DNA of 64,000 bases, taken from positions 1 to 64,000 of IMG/VR virus record IMGVR_UViG_3300032291_001296; one strand, given 5' to 3'. The notes beneath the pieces were generated by a model. That model had not been told where the DNA came from and searched no databases. It worked only from the letters and a program-made list of their open reading frames with translations. Both the position numbers and the translations under genes were made by a program. Below are positions 8,263-16,186 of the stretch, one piece after another. Within the stretch, counting starts at the first letter, position 1; each line of letters starts with the position of its first letter. This DNA is from a virus.

Positions 8263-8520
8263 ATGAACGAAAAATTTATAGAAGAATTATGTGGATGGTT
8301 AAAAGAAACCAAAGGTATTACTAAAATAGATCTTGAAGATTTAGTTAGTTATATCCCTGAGTATGAACAATACTTAGAAGATAATGAAACAGGCTGGTTA
8401 GCACAACAAATTAAATGTGATCTTTGTGGACACGAATCTACAGCTGTTTATCACGAATCATCAGATAGACTTGAATGTTCTAATTGTGGAAATATGGTAA
8501 TGTTTGACATAAAAGAGTAA
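8263..8520 (+). CDS. small zinc-ribbon protein
   Basis: 85 aa from the ATG at 8263, preferred over an upstream ATG at 8227 because that one overlaps the remnant frame and this one has the usual A/T leader. The N-terminal 45 residues are helical and acidic. The C-terminus carries CDLCGHES...CSNCGNMV, a classical CxxC-x(n)-CxxC zinc ribbon, possibly nucleic-acid- or protein-binding. It lies immediately upstream of the GIY-YIG gene, in the segment bounded by the duplicated ITINK-PSFNEIW sequence, so it may have arrived with it. Confidence 0.7.
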   Translation: MNEKFIEELCGWLKETKGITKIDLEDLVSYIPEYEQYLEDNETGWLAQQIKCDLCGHESTAVYHESSDRLECSNCGNMVMFDIKE

Positions 8521-8523
8521 ATT

Positions 8524-9252
8524 ATGAATTCAGGAATTTACACCATAGAGAATTTAATAACAAAGAAGTTATATGTTGGATATACAGAAAGTTTCAATGA
8601 TAGATTTAACAATCACATAAGTACATTAAATAGAAATGTACATGGAAATGAACATCTTCAAAGAGCTTGGAATAAGTATGGTCAATTTAATTTCTCTTTT
8701 GAAATTCTAACAACGTGTTCTATAGATCTTTTAGAATCTGAAGAACACTATTGGTGTAATATTCTTGATACTCATAATCCTAAATATGGTTATAACATCA
8801 AAGCAACTCATCCTGAGAAAGGAAAAATGACTTCAGTTGATAAGTTAAGAATTAGTAATAAATTAAAAAGTATGGCAATTAGACCTATTGTAATGTTAGA
8901 TTTAGATGGAAATTTAATACAAGAGTTTGCTCTTGTATCAGATGCAGCTAACTATTTTGGTACTCAACCTAGTTGTATTCATAGAGTATTAACAGGTAAA
9001 CGAGATAGATATAAAAACTACATATTTGTATATAAAGAAGATTATGATGAAAATAAAGACTATTCATATCAAAGTAAAAATACAAAAACTGTATGTCAAT
9101 ATACACTATTAGGAGAATTCATAAAAGAATGGAAGAGTACTATGGATGTAGAAAGAGAACTATCTATATGTAATGCTGCAATATCTGCATGCTGTAATGG
9201 TAAAAAACACTATCACTCCGCTGGAGGATATATTTGGAAATATAAAAATTAA
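8524..9252 (+). CDS. GIY-YIG homing endonuclease with NUMOD-type DNA-binding tail
   Basis: 242 aa. The GIY-YIG nuclease domain spans about residues 1-95: GIY (4-6), YVG (17-19), the catalytic Arg27 in FNDRFNN, and the metal-binding Glu in LESEEHYW (about 73). The C-terminal part contains two NUMOD1-like repeats (PIVMLDLDGNLIQEFALVSD and TVCQYTLLGEFIKEWKST), each followed by a small helix-turn-helix segment (SCIHRVLTGKR; AAISACCNGKK). This architecture is typical of free-standing phage homing endonucleases. Its flanks carry a duplicated gene start, which may mark its insertion. Confidence 0.9.
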   Translation: MNSGIYTIENLITKKLYVGYTESFNDRFNNHISTLNRNVHGNEHLQRAWNKYGQFNFSFEILTTCSIDLLESEEHYWCNILDTHNPKYGYNIKATHPEKGKMTSVDKLRISNKLKSMAIRPIVMLDLDGNLIQEFALVSDAANYFGTQPSCIHRVLTGKRDRYKNYIFVYKEDYDENKDYSYQSKNTKTVCQYTLLGEFIKEWKSTMDVERELSICNAAISACCNGKKHYHSAGGYIWKYKN

Positions 9253-9256
9253 TAAT

Positions 9257-9484
9257 ATGCAAAAAATAACAATCAATAAAGAGCCTTCGTTTAACGAAAT
9301 TTGGAGGGAAGGCCATGTAGAACATGAAGGTAAATACCATTACTTCTGGTTGATTCATCCACAAGGACTAGATCCAAATGGTGATCAGTATGAATTAGAA
9401 GTGAGATGGTTTTTCTCAAGAGTACCAAGAGAGGTGAGAGCATTATATCCTCAAATTATAGAAGCATTTAAACAAACATTATGA
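9257..9484 (+). CDS. hypothetical protein, full-length copy of the ITINK-PSFNEIW gene
   Basis: 75 aa from the ATG at 9257 (in-frame ATG codons upstream lie inside the GIY-YIG gene). Contains HEGKYHYFWLIHPQGLDP and ELEVRWFFSRVPREVRALYP, an aromatic-rich compact alpha/beta protein of unknown function. The first 16 residues are nearly identical to the remnant at 8168-8245. The stop overlaps the next ATG as ATGA. Confidence 0.7.
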   Translation: MQKITINKEPSFNEIWREGHVEHEGKYHYFWLIHPQGLDPNGDQYELEVRWFFSRVPREVRALYPQIIEAFKQTL

Positions 9485-9645
9485 AAACATGGATATGGGA
9501 AGATGAAAAACTCTTCAATATAAACAGAGAATTACAACAGTTGATTGATGATAAAGTGGTAAAGACAGTTGTATCAATGTCTTTAGTACATGTACCTCAC
9601 CCAAAAGAGATTTACAAATATAGTGCAATCTTAATCTATAAGTAA
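9481..9645 (+). CDS. hypothetical 54-aa protein
   Basis: Begins MKTWIWEDEK and ends YSAILIYK. Starts in an ATGA overlap with the preceding stop and ends 1 nt before the next gene's ATG, so it fills the gap perfectly and is almost certainly translated. No motif recognised; one predicted helix followed by two strands. Confidence 0.65.
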   Translation: MKTWIWEDEKLFNINRELQQLIDDKVVKTVVSMSLVHVPHPKEIYKYSAILIYK

Positions 9646-9646
9646 T

Positions 9647-10699
9647 ATGATAAAAGGAACAGCAAAAACAGAAGCTCAATACAGAGCAGTGGTGATGGAT
9701 TCATCCAGTAGCCTAAAAGAATTCTCTCAAGATAGAAAGAAGTATTACAAAAAATATTTCCTTGGAGAGAAAGTAGAAGACAAAGATAGCTCTGCAGCTA
9801 ATATGGGTAGAATAGTTGAAACCCTACTTATGGAACCTCATCTATTTGATGAAAAATTCTATATGTCATCTTGTACTTCTACACCAACAGGATTAATGCT
9901 TGATTTTGTTGAAGCATTGTATAAATGTACAGAGCTTGCAACAAATGATGAAGGTAAGGTGGTGATAGATTTTTCAGAACTTTCTTTAGAAGCTTATCAT
10001 ATGTCAGGATTCAAAATTAAATATGAAGCTGTTATTAATAAGTTTATAGGAAGTGATGCTGAATTATATTATAATGAAATACGAACTATCAGAAGCAAAA
10101 ATCTAACTGTTGTGAACACTACAGAGATAGCTGTTGCAGAGAAGATTGTAGAGCAGCTTAAGACTAATAGCACCACTGGTCCAATTGTTAATCTTGTAAA
10201 CAGCTCTAGATATGAAATCATAAATCAGATGCAGGTGGAAGGATATGAAATAAATAGTCATAAGTTCAAGAGTATGTTGGATAAAGTGGTAATTGATCAT
10301 GATCAGAAGACTATCCAGCCATATGATCTTAAGTGCACATGGAGTGTTGAGAACTTCTATGAAGAGTATTACTTGTACAGAAGAGCGTACATCCAAGCGT
10401 ACTTATATTTCTATGCCATGATACATCTTGTAGATGATCCAGAGAGTCCATATTATGGATATACAGTGGAATATCTAAAGTTTATTGTATGTGATAGCAC
10501 CAACTATTATCAGCCTTTAATCTATACATTAGATATTGATGATATGGGAGATGCTTATCATGGATTTACACACAAAGGAAGAACTTATCCTGGTGTAAAA
10601 GATTTGATAGCTGCATTAAGCTGGTGTATTGAAACAAATACATGGAACATAAGCCACAAAAATTATTTGTCTAACGGAATAGTAAACATTAAGGGATAG
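9647..10699 (+). CDS. PD-(D/E)XK exonuclease (RecE/YqaJ/DUF3799 type)
   Basis: 350 aa. Motifs are GRIVETLLMEPHLFD near residue 60 (the N-terminal helix with the conserved acidic residue), D212 in SMLDKVVIDHD, and D227-L-K229 in PYDLKCTW, i.e. the D...DxK core, followed by YRRAYIQAYLYFYAM, corresponding to the QxxxY helix of RecB-like nucleases. The family degrades DNA 5' to 3' to prepare single strands for annealing or recombination. RecA is encoded nearby, so it may feed phage recombination or degrade host DNA. The stop is TAG. Confidence 0.8.
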   Translation: MIKGTAKTEAQYRAVVMDSSSSLKEFSQDRKKYYKKYFLGEKVEDKDSSAANMGRIVETLLMEPHLFDEKFYMSSCTSTPTGLMLDFVEALYKCTELATNDEGKVVIDFSELSLEAYHMSGFKIKYEAVINKFIGSDAELYYNEIRTIRSKNLTVVNTTEIAVAEKIVEQLKTNSTTGPIVNLVNSSRYEIINQMQVEGYEINSHKFKSMLDKVVIDHDQKTIQPYDLKCTWSVENFYEEYYLYRRAYIQAYLYFYAMIHLVDDPESPYYGYTVEYLKFIVCDSTNYYQPLIYTLDIDDMGDAYHGFTHKGRTYPGVKDLIAALSWCIETNTWNISHKNYLSNGIVNIKG

Positions 10700-10703
10700 A
10701 CCT

Positions 10704-11273
10704 ATGGAAATAAAAAAGAATATAACTAGCATCTTCATGGTGCCCACTTTAAAAGCACCTAAAGATGCTCTTAGAAACAATGGTTTTATTAATGCATACA
10801 TCAAAGATGTAAGAAGAGAAGATCAATATAAAGGATGTATTTATTTATTATTTAAACCTGAGAATCTAGATAAGTTCAGAGAGTTCTTAGATGGTGAATA
10901 TGAAAGAACAAAACATATCATAGAAGATTATGATTATGAAGATGGTTTTGTTGTTGTTGTATATCAACTAGATAATAAGTATAAGAAAGACTTTGATCTA
11001 ATTAGAAGAGGAAGTTATTCTAAAACTTCAGCAACATTTCAAAAGCTATTTCCAAAAATAGTAAAGATAAAAAGAGCAGGATTACATAAAGATGAAATAT
11101 CTTTGCAATATAGAATCTTTAATAGATCTGAAGATCTTATAGAATTCTGGGAAAATAAACTTGGAATTGAATGGGAAGATGATTATGAAGTGTGGGATGG
11201 TTGGGACGAACAAAAAGAAATTTTAGAACTTGATAAAATAAAAGAAATATTATGTGCAATAGAGAAATCTTAG
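10704..11273 (+). CDS. hypothetical protein
   Basis: 189 aa starting 4 nt after the exonuclease stop. Mixed alpha/beta, with an acidic C-terminus rich in Trp/Asp/Glu (WEDDYEVWDGWDEQKE). The N-terminal MVPTLKAPKDALRNNGFINAYI looks like a phage-conserved early protein, but I cannot name a family. Ends with TAG, which overlaps the next gene by 22 nt. No cysteines in zinc patterns and no membrane segment. Confidence 0.7.
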   Translation: MEIKKNITSIFMVPTLKAPKDALRNNGFINAYIKDVRREDQYKGCIYLLFKPENLDKFREFLDGEYERTKHIIEDYDYEDGFVVVVYQLDNKYKKDFDLIRRGSYSKTSATFQKLFPKIVKIKRAGLHKDEISLQYRIFNRSEDLIEFWENKLGIEWEDDYEVWDGWDEQKEILELDKIKEILCAIEKS

Positions 11274-11455
11274 AAAAGATAATAGAAGAGTTTGGAGTGG
11301 AAAAAGCCACTCAATTTTGTGAAATAGCTGCAACAATGTATGACATTAAATATAATGCAGCTAAAGAACTAGATCCACTAAGTGAATTTGACTTTGAAAG
11401 AGTTTGGTGGTTAGATAAATTTATAGAACTTAATAAAGAACTAGAAATAGATTAA
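11252..11455 (+). CDS. hypothetical 67-aa helical protein
   Basis: Begins MCNREILEKIIEEFGVEKA. Entirely helical and acidic, and starts inside the preceding gene's 3' end. Reads like a small phage regulatory or inhibitor protein, but no motif supports a function. Confidence 0.6.
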   Translation: MCNREILEKIIEEFGVEKATQFCEIAATMYDIKYNAAKELDPLSEFDFERVWWLDKFIELNKELEID

Positions 11456-11456
11456 T

Positions 11457-11846
11457 ATGAAAGGAATAGAATTATTAGAAAAATATCCATTAGCAGCTTC
11501 TGTAATTAGAAACTGGTTTATATGGAGAATGGTTGAAGCACTTGAGAGTGAATCAATTGATGAGGAATTTAAACAATATATGCGTGATCAAGGAATAGAG
11601 AATGAAAGAATGGGAACACTAATTGATTTAAATCCTAGAATGCTTCTTGATGTATTTGATGAGCATGAAGTGTTCATAGAAACATTTTTATATCCAGATA
11701 ATACATTTACAATAAAGATTGGTAATGAGGCCACTACTAACTCTTGGAAGACAAGAAAAGAAGCAGAACTATTTGCTATAGAAGCTGCATTTGAAATATT
11801 AAATAAACAATTAACACCAAAAGAAGAAACTAATGAGAACGAGTAA
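11457..11846 (+). CDS. hypothetical protein with dsRBD-like C-terminal pattern
   Basis: 129 aa. An N-terminal helical region is followed by VFIETFLYPDNTFTIKIG, then SWKTRKEAELFAIEAAFEILN. Strands followed by a Lys-rich turn and an Ala-rich helix resemble the end of a double-stranded-RNA-binding-type fold; this is only a pattern resemblance. The acidic tail ends ETNENE. Overlaps the next gene by 14 nt. Confidence 0.6.
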   Translation: MKGIELLEKYPLAASVIRNWFIWRMVEALESESIDEEFKQYMRDQGIENERMGTLIDLNPRMLLDVFDEHEVFIETFLYPDNTFTIKIGNEATTNSWKTRKEAELFAIEAAFEILNKQLTPKEETNENE

Positions 11847-12168
11847 AGAATTCAATGAGAAGTACAAAGACTATCTAGAAGGTGAATCTGGAATGTTATT
11901 AGATGTTCCAGCTGTAATATCATATGTACATGAAGTGTTTAATGATCTTACTTTGATCCCTGGATTCAAGTATGAAGAAATCACTACACAACATGGATTA
12001 GCAAGAGTGAGAACAAATCTTCAAGAGATTATGCCATTCGCAGGTAGAATATTAGAACAAGAACTTGAAGAGAAGATTAATTTCATCTTGAAAGTGGAAT
12101 TCGAAATAGAACATAGATTAAAAAGTTTAAACCTAGACAAAGATGGAAAAAGTATTCAATCAGTTTAA
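11833..12168 (+). CDS. hypothetical protein
   Basis: 111 aa, predicted mostly helical (FNEKYKDYLEGESGMLLD; RILEQELEEKINFILKVE). No motif identified. Its start overlaps the preceding gene and its end overlaps the next (12143), consistent with a translationally coupled early operon. Confidence 0.65.
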   Translation: MRTSKEFNEKYKDYLEGESGMLLDVPAVISYVHEVFNDLTLIPGFKYEEITTQHGLARVRTNLQEIMPFAGRILEQELEEKINFILKVEFEIEHRLKSLNLDKDGKSIQSV

Positions 12169-12391
12169 GAACATGTCTGTTGTTCATCCTAAGTATACAG
12201 GAGTGGTGTGTGGCTATAATGAAAGCCACATCATCCTTGCTGTAGAGACTACCAGTAAAGACTTCTTTAGAAAGATACAAGCTCCATACATCATGGAAGA
12301 GTATAAAGATAGTAAATATAGGTATGTCTTAGAAGATGAGCGAGAGCTTATAAAACAATCTAATAATGGCAGAGCTACCACTAAAAACTAA
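12143..12391 (+). CDS. hypothetical small beta-rich protein
   Basis: 82 aa. Reads MSVVHPKYTGVVCGYNESHIILAVE, resembling small SH3/KOW-like barrels in phage proteins, with a basic helical tail. Overlaps both neighbours. Function unknown. Confidence 0.6.
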   Translation: MEKVFNQFKNMSVVHPKYTGVVCGYNESHIILAVETTSKDFFRKIQAPYIMEEYKDSKYRYVLEDERELIKQSNNGRATTKN

Positions 12392-12536
12392 GTTGCTCAT
12401 CTATGAATATAAAGAACGTTATCCTATGTTATCACCTAATGAAATAGCAAACTTGTTTCAGATAAGTGAAGTGGATGTAGTAGATTTATTTGTTGAAGGA
12501 GAAATAATTGTTTCTTCTAAGATGAATAAGAAATAA
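12366..12536 (+). CDS. small helix-turn-helix-like protein
   Basis: 56 aa. The sequence LSPNEIANLFQISEVDVVDLF has the spacing of a helix-turn-helix (helix, IS turn, recognition helix), similar to MerR/sigma-like HTHs. It could be a transcription regulator of the early region, though no dimerisation or effector part is visible. Start ATG 12366, stop TAA 12534-12536. Confidence 0.6.
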   Translation: MAELPLKTKLLIYEYKERYPMLSPNEIANLFQISEVDVVDLFVEGEIIVSSKMNKK

Positions 12537-12541
12537 TTTTG

Positions 12542-12549
12542 TATATTAG
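12542..12549 (+). promoter_or_regulatory. weak candidate -7 element
   Basis: TATATTAG followed by C differs from the Bacteroidota consensus TAnnTTTG at one base and lies 11 nt before the ATG at 12561. No TTTG is found at the expected -33 distance. Confidence 0.3.
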
Positions 12550-12560
12550 CAAAATGAAAT

Positions 12561-12734
12561 ATGCATGCTATGGGAAAAAAAGATTATATACAAAACGTAG
12601 ATTACTACCTAGAGAATGGTAGAGTTATATTCACAGAGAAGTATCTTAAAGAAAGAGGCCCTTGCTGTGGTGGTAAATGTAGACATTGTCCATACACAGA
12701 AAGAGCAAAAAATAATACTGAGTTAAAAAAATAA
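12561..12734 (+). CDS. DUF5522-like cysteine-rich small protein
   Basis: 57 aa from the ATG at 12561, or 54 aa from the in-frame ATG at 12570. YYLENGRVIFTEKYLKERG then PCCGGKCRHCPY matches the DUF5522 signature as I recall it (a Tyr/Gly-rich strand pair followed by CCxxxCRHCPY). The four Cys plus His suggest a metal site. The family is common as a short protein in Bacteroidota and its function is unknown; a phage copy suggests acquisition from the host. A strong terminator follows. Confidence 0.75.
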   Translation: MHAMGKKDYIQNVDYYLENGRVIFTEKYLKERGPCCGGKCRHCPYTERAKNNTELKK

Positions 12735-12763
12735 TTTCTGTTCTGTTTTTTAATTGTTGAGAA

Positions 12764-12790
12764 GGCCCTAGAGAAATCTGGGGCTTTTTT
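12764..12790 (+). terminator. Rho-independent terminator before recA
   Basis: A 9-bp stem with two G-U pairs (12764-12772 with 12777-12785) and a GAAA loop, followed by TTTTTATCC. Same tetraloop as the terminator at 957-983. Closes the early operon ahead of recA. Confidence 0.85.
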
Positions 12791-12802
12791 ATCCTCAATT
12801 CA

Positions 12803-12834
12803 TTAGGAAATAAGCAGAAAATTCACTATCTTTA
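12803..12834 (+). promoter_or_regulatory. candidate host-type promoter for recA
   Basis: TTAG (12803-12806), a 20-nt spacer and TATCTTTA (12827-12834) fit the Bacteroidota TTTG-N19-21-TAnnTTTG pattern with one mismatch in each box. It lies between a strong terminator and the recA start 23 nt downstream, where a promoter is needed. Confidence 0.45.
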
Positions 12835-12856
12835 AACAATTAAAAACAATTAAATA

Positions 12857-13939
12857 ATGGCAAAAAAAGCAGTAAACAAAGAAACTACCAACAAGTTTCA
12901 AGAAGCAATGGATAAGCTAAACAAAGCTTACGGTGTTGGATCAATCTTAGCATTAGATTCTAAAACAGGAGGAGATTATGATGTAATCAGTACAGGTAGT
13001 ATTGGTTTTGATCACATTGCTCTTGGCGTAGGAGGATTTGTGAAGGGTAAAATGTATGAACTAATGGGCTGGGAGGGCACAGGTAAATCTACCATCTGTG
13101 GTCATGCTGCAGCTGAGTGTCAGAAAGCAGGAGGAACTGTTCTTTATATCGATGGTGAGCATGCTGTTGATAAGAACTATTTCAAGAAACTAGGAGTGGA
13201 CACAACTAAGATGTTGATTGCTCAACCATCATGTGGTGAGGAGGGTTTCAACATTGCTATGGAGATGATTAACACTGGAGATATTGATCTAGTGATTATC
13301 GATTCAGATTCATCGCTTATTCCTAAGAGACAATTAGATGGTGATGTAGGTGATTCTACTATCGGTTACAAAGCTAGATTGAATAGTAATGCATATCCAA
13401 AACTTAAGGGAGCTCTATCACAACACAATGTATGTGTTATTGTTATCTCTCAGTATCGTGAGAAGATTGGTGTTATGTTTGGTAACCCAACAACAACTCA
13501 AGGTGGACATGCATTGAAATTCTATGCAGATGTTCGTATAGAGGTAGCAAGAACTCTTGCAAAAGATGGAGATGTAAACTATGGTAACATCACTAAGGTG
13601 AAAGCTATCAAGAATAAGATGTCTCCTCCATATAGAAAAGCAGAGTTTGAAATAGTTTATGGTCATGGTATTGATAAACTTGATGAGATGATGAGTCTTC
13701 TTAACGAGTTTGAAATAGGTAGAAAGTATGGTAAGACTATGACAATTGATGGAACTAAGTATGACTTAGAAGAATTCAAACAATTGGTTCTTGACAATCC
13801 AGAATTCTATGATGAACTTAAAGAGAAGATTATTGCTAAAATCAATGAGTCTGAAATAGAAGTTGAAGAAATAGAAGTAGAAGATGAAGAATTAGTAACT
13901 CCACCACCAGCTTCACAAGCTGATTTATTTGATTTATAA
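12857..13939 (+). CDS. recA: RecA/UvsX-type recombinase
   Basis: 360 aa. The RecA ATPase core has Walker A GWEGTGKST (71-79, K77), IDGEHAVD carrying the catalytic Glu, and a Walker B strand DLVIIDSDSSLIP. The L1/L2 region includes TQGGHALKFYADVRIEV. It forms filaments on ssDNA and catalyses strand exchange in phage recombination and repair. The C-terminus is very acidic and ends in QADLFDL (354-360), which resembles a bacterial sliding-clamp-binding peptide (QxxLF). Likely transcribed from its own promoter after a terminator; the downstream genes follow within a few nt. Confidence 0.95.
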   Translation: MAKKAVNKETTNKFQEAMDKLNKAYGVGSILALDSKTGGDYDVISTGSIGFDHIALGVGGFVKGKMYELMGWEGTGKSTICGHAAAECQKAGGTVLYIDGEHAVDKNYFKKLGVDTTKMLIAQPSCGEEGFNIAMEMINTGDIDLVIIDSDSSLIPKRQLDGDVGDSTIGYKARLNSNAYPKLKGALSQHNVCVIVISQYREKIGVMFGNPTTTQGGHALKFYADVRIEVARTLAKDGDVNYGNITKVKAIKNKMSPPYRKAEFEIVYGHGIDKLDEMMSLLNEFEIGRKYGKTMTIDGTKYDLEEFKQLVLDNPEFYDELKEKIIAKINESEIEVEEIEVEDEELVTPPPASQADLFDL

Positions 13940-13940
13940 T

Positions 13941-14147
13941 ATGGAAGATAAAATAGTTGAAGCAGTAAGAGCTGATCTATTACAGAGATCTCAAGTGGGT
14001 ATTAGCAAGTATAATACCACACTTGAGAGAACTGATATTGATCTAAAAGGTTGGTTACAGCATTCATATGAAGAATGCTTAGATATGGCCAACTATCTAA
14101 AGAGATGTATAATTGAATTGGAAAACAATGAAAGAGTACAAAAATAG
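13941..14147 (+). CDS. small MazG/DUF5664-like helical protein
   Basis: 68 aa from the ATG at 13941, just after the recA stop (an upstream ATG at 13929 overlaps recA). Reads QVGISKYNTTLERTD, then WLQHSYEECLDMANYLKR. A GIxKY...L..WL.H..EE.LD.A.YL pattern is common in phage nucleotide-pyrophosphohydrolase-like helical proteins. Its acidic residues could bind Mg2+. It may work with the MazG-like gene downstream in nucleotide-pool control. Confidence 0.6.
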   Translation: MEDKIVEAVRADLLQRSQVGISKYNTTLERTDIDLKGWLQHSYEECLDMANYLKRCIIELENNERVQK

Positions 14148-14526
14148 ATATGGTGATGTTTTTACATTCAGTGAGGATGGTGAAAAAAACATTCTATGGC
14201 AGGGAAACTTTGAATTCTGTAGAATAGGGATGCCTAACAATTACACTAATGCATATAATGCATATTGCAATGATGTAACCACTCCTATGTCAATAAAAGA
14301 ATTTGAGAAAGCTGTTCATGGGTATGATGATGAAACACTTAAATGGGACTATCCTAAATATCTAGTGATGGTAGAATCTCTGAAAGATGAAATAGATATG
14401 GTTGACCCTAGTGGTGGACCATATTTATCTAGAGGTATGTCTATGGATAGTTTTGGATTTGTAGGATGTATCATAGAAGACTTCAAACCTATTGATACAG
14501 GATTTAAAATAATTATAAAAAAATAA
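14128..14526 (+). CDS. hypothetical protein
   Basis: 132 aa from the ATG at 14128, overlapping the previous gene by 20 nt. Reads MKEYKNRYGDVFTFS...ILWQGNFEFCRIGMP, an aromatic-rich alpha/beta protein. No known motif. Its placement between two nucleotide-metabolism-type genes is the only clue. Confidence 0.65.
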   Translation: MKEYKNRYGDVFTFSEDGEKNILWQGNFEFCRIGMPNNYTNAYNAYCNDVTTPMSIKEFEKAVHGYDDETLKWDYPKYLVMVESLKDEIDMVDPSGGPYLSRGMSMDSFGFVGCIIEDFKPIDTGFKIIIKK

Positions 14527-14527
14527 T

Positions 14528-14875
14528 ATGAAAAGTTATAATGAATTAGAAGCCCTTGTTATAGCATGGGCAGCACAGAAAGGTATTCTAGATAATGGAA
14601 CACCAAAAGCACAAGCTGGTAAAACAATGGAAGAAGTGCAAGAACTTATTGATGCAATTGATACAGATAATAAAATAGAGATAGAAGATGCACTAGGTGA
14701 TATTCTAGTTACCATCATTATACAAGCAGAGATGCAACAGATGAGTCTTGTTGATTGCTTAGAGAGTGCGTATAACATTATTGCTAAACGTACAGGTAAG
14801 ATGGTAGGTGGTCAATTTGTTAAAGATAGCACTGATCATCCTGGATTTAGCAATGAAAACCAGTCACATACATAA
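14528..14875 (+). CDS. MazG-like nucleotide pyrophosphohydrolase
   Basis: 115 aa. The four-helix MazG core is recognisable in TMEEVQELIDAI (EExxE metal ligands), then IEDALGDILVTIIIQA (ExxD), followed by CLESAYNIIAKRTGKMVGG. Such enzymes hydrolyse NTPs or dNTPs to monophosphates; phage versions may rebalance nucleotide pools or affect ppGpp signalling. The TAATG stop/start overlap couples it to the next gene. Confidence 0.85.
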   Translation: MKSYNELEALVIAWAAQKGILDNGTPKAQAGKTMEEVQELIDAIDTDNKIEIEDALGDILVTIIIQAEMQQMSLVDCLESAYNIIAKRTGKMVGGQFVKDSTDHPGFSNENQSHT

Positions 14876-15291
14876 TGAAATGTAAGACTTGTGGAAAAAA
14901 CTCTGATGGAGAATATTGTTTCCAACATAAAGCTAGAAGACCCTTATCATCTGGTAAGGGTTTTTCTAGTAATATGAATGGTAAATCGTTCACTAAAGGT
15001 CCAAAGAAAGATAATGAACGAGTTATCATACAAAGAGAATTCTTTTTATCTATATGGAAGAAAAGGCCACATAAATCAGAAGTGAGTGGTGCATATCTTG
15101 GTAGTGAAGCTATGTCTACATACTTTCATCACATTCTTGCAAAAGAAAAATACCCAGAAGCTTGTTTGGATGAAGAAAATATTATACTTTTGACCCTAGA
15201 GGAACATTCTACTGTTGAAAGTGACATGTATAGATATGAGGAGGTAAATAAAAGACGTAATCATTTATTAACCAAATATGAAAGAACCTAA
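14875..15291 (+). CDS. HNH-like (NinG/Rap-type?) nuclease with N-terminal zinc finger
   Basis: 138 aa. An N-terminal knuckle CKTCGKNSDGEYCFQH (three Cys plus His) is followed by a basic linker. The C-terminal half reads YFHHILAKEKYPEACLDEEN, then LLTLEEHSTVE, i.e. H-H...N...H spaced like a beta-beta-alpha-metal (HNH) active site. Phage NinG/Rap proteins with this layout resolve recombination intermediates, which would fit its location near recA and the exonuclease. Start overlaps the MazG-like stop; end overlaps the PhoH-like gene by 14 nt. Confidence 0.65.
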   Translation: MKCKTCGKNSDGEYCFQHKARRPLSSGKGFSSNMNGKSFTKGPKKDNERVIIQREFFLSIWKKRPHKSEVSGAYLGSEAMSTYFHHILAKEKYPEACLDEENIILLTLEEHSTVESDMYRYEEVNKRRNHLLTKYERT

Positions 15292-15925
15292 CAGGGAAAG
15301 AAAGAGCGATATTAAATATAATGTTACTCTCAACGAAGAACAAAAGCTTGCTAAGCAGCTTATAATAGACAATCAGATTGTTATTGTAACTGGAAGAGCG
15401 GGAAGTGGTAAGTCTTTAATATGTGCCCAAGCAGCTCTAGACTTCTTAATGAAGAAACAATGTGATCATATCTATGTTACAAGAGCTACAATCGAAGTGG
15501 GAGGATCTTTAGGATTCTTACCAGGAGATTTAGAAGATAAGTTCAATCCTTACTTAGAAGCATTCCAAGAAAACTTAGAGAAGTGTTATGATAAAGTGAA
15601 GATTCAAGAACTTGTAAAGAACAAAAGAGTGATTGCATATCCTGTACAATTCATTAGAGGAAAAACAATTGATGATGTTCTTGTAGTGGAAGAAGCTCAG
15701 AACTTAACCAAAGGGGAAATGCTTGCTATTCTAACTAGACTAGGAAAGAATGGAAAAATCATCATTAATGGTGATAATGAACAAAAAGACATAAAGGAAT
15801 CATACACTGGACTGTCTTATGCTATAGAGCTCTCTAAGAAAATAGAGGGTATAGAGTGGATCAAACTTAAAGCAAATCACAGAAGTGATCTTGTAGGTAA
15901 AATATTAGACTTAGAATATAATTAA
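15278..15925 (+). CDS. phoH: PhoH-like P-loop ATPase
   Basis: 215 aa. Walker A is GRAGSGKS at about residues 40-47. VTRATIEVGGSLGFLPGD is the characteristic PhoH region and VLVVEEAQN is the Walker B/helicase-like box, with NGDNEQKDI and ANHRSDLV further on (sensor and arginine motifs). PhoH resembles the N-terminal part of superfamily 1 helicases and is a common phage gene linked to RNA or stress functions. Length is normal for phage PhoH. Confidence 0.9.
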   Translation: MKEPNRERKSDIKYNVTLNEEQKLAKQLIIDNQIVIVTGRAGSGKSLICAQAALDFLMKKQCDHIYVTRATIEVGGSLGFLPGDLEDKFNPYLEAFQENLEKCYDKVKIQELVKNKRVIAYPVQFIRGKTIDDVLVVEEAQNLTKGEMLAILTRLGKNGKIIINGDNEQKDIKESYTGLSYAIELSKKIEGIEWIKLKANHRSDLVGKILDLEYN

Positions 15926-15926
15926 C

Positions 15927-16181
15927 ATGAGTGTAGAAGTATTAAAATTTAGTGCAACATGGTGTGGTCCATGTAGAGTGTTAGCTCAAACTTTAAAAGA
16001 TGTTGAAGGAATTACAAACATCGATATAGATAAAGATATGGAAACTGCTAGAAAGTATGGAATCAGAAGTGTACCAACACTTGTATTCTTGAAAGATGGT
16101 AAAGAAGTACATAGACAATCTGGTAACATGCCAATAACCATGTATAACCAAATCCTAGATGAAATTAATCTCAATAAATAA
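15927..16181 (+). CDS. trxA: thioredoxin
   Basis: 84 aa, a short thioredoxin with the canonical active site WCGPC (residues 12-16), the YGIRSVPTLVF cis-proline segment and FLKDGKEV turn. Reduces disulfides; in phages it may support ribonucleotide reduction or DNA polymerase processivity. Starts 1 nt after the PhoH-like stop. It lacks the last helix of longer thioredoxins. Confidence 0.9.
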   Translation: MSVEVLKFSATWCGPCRVLAQTLKDVEGITNIDIDKDMETARKYGIRSVPTLVFLKDGKEVHRQSGNMPITMYNQILDEINLNK

Positions 16182-16186
16182 TTAAC

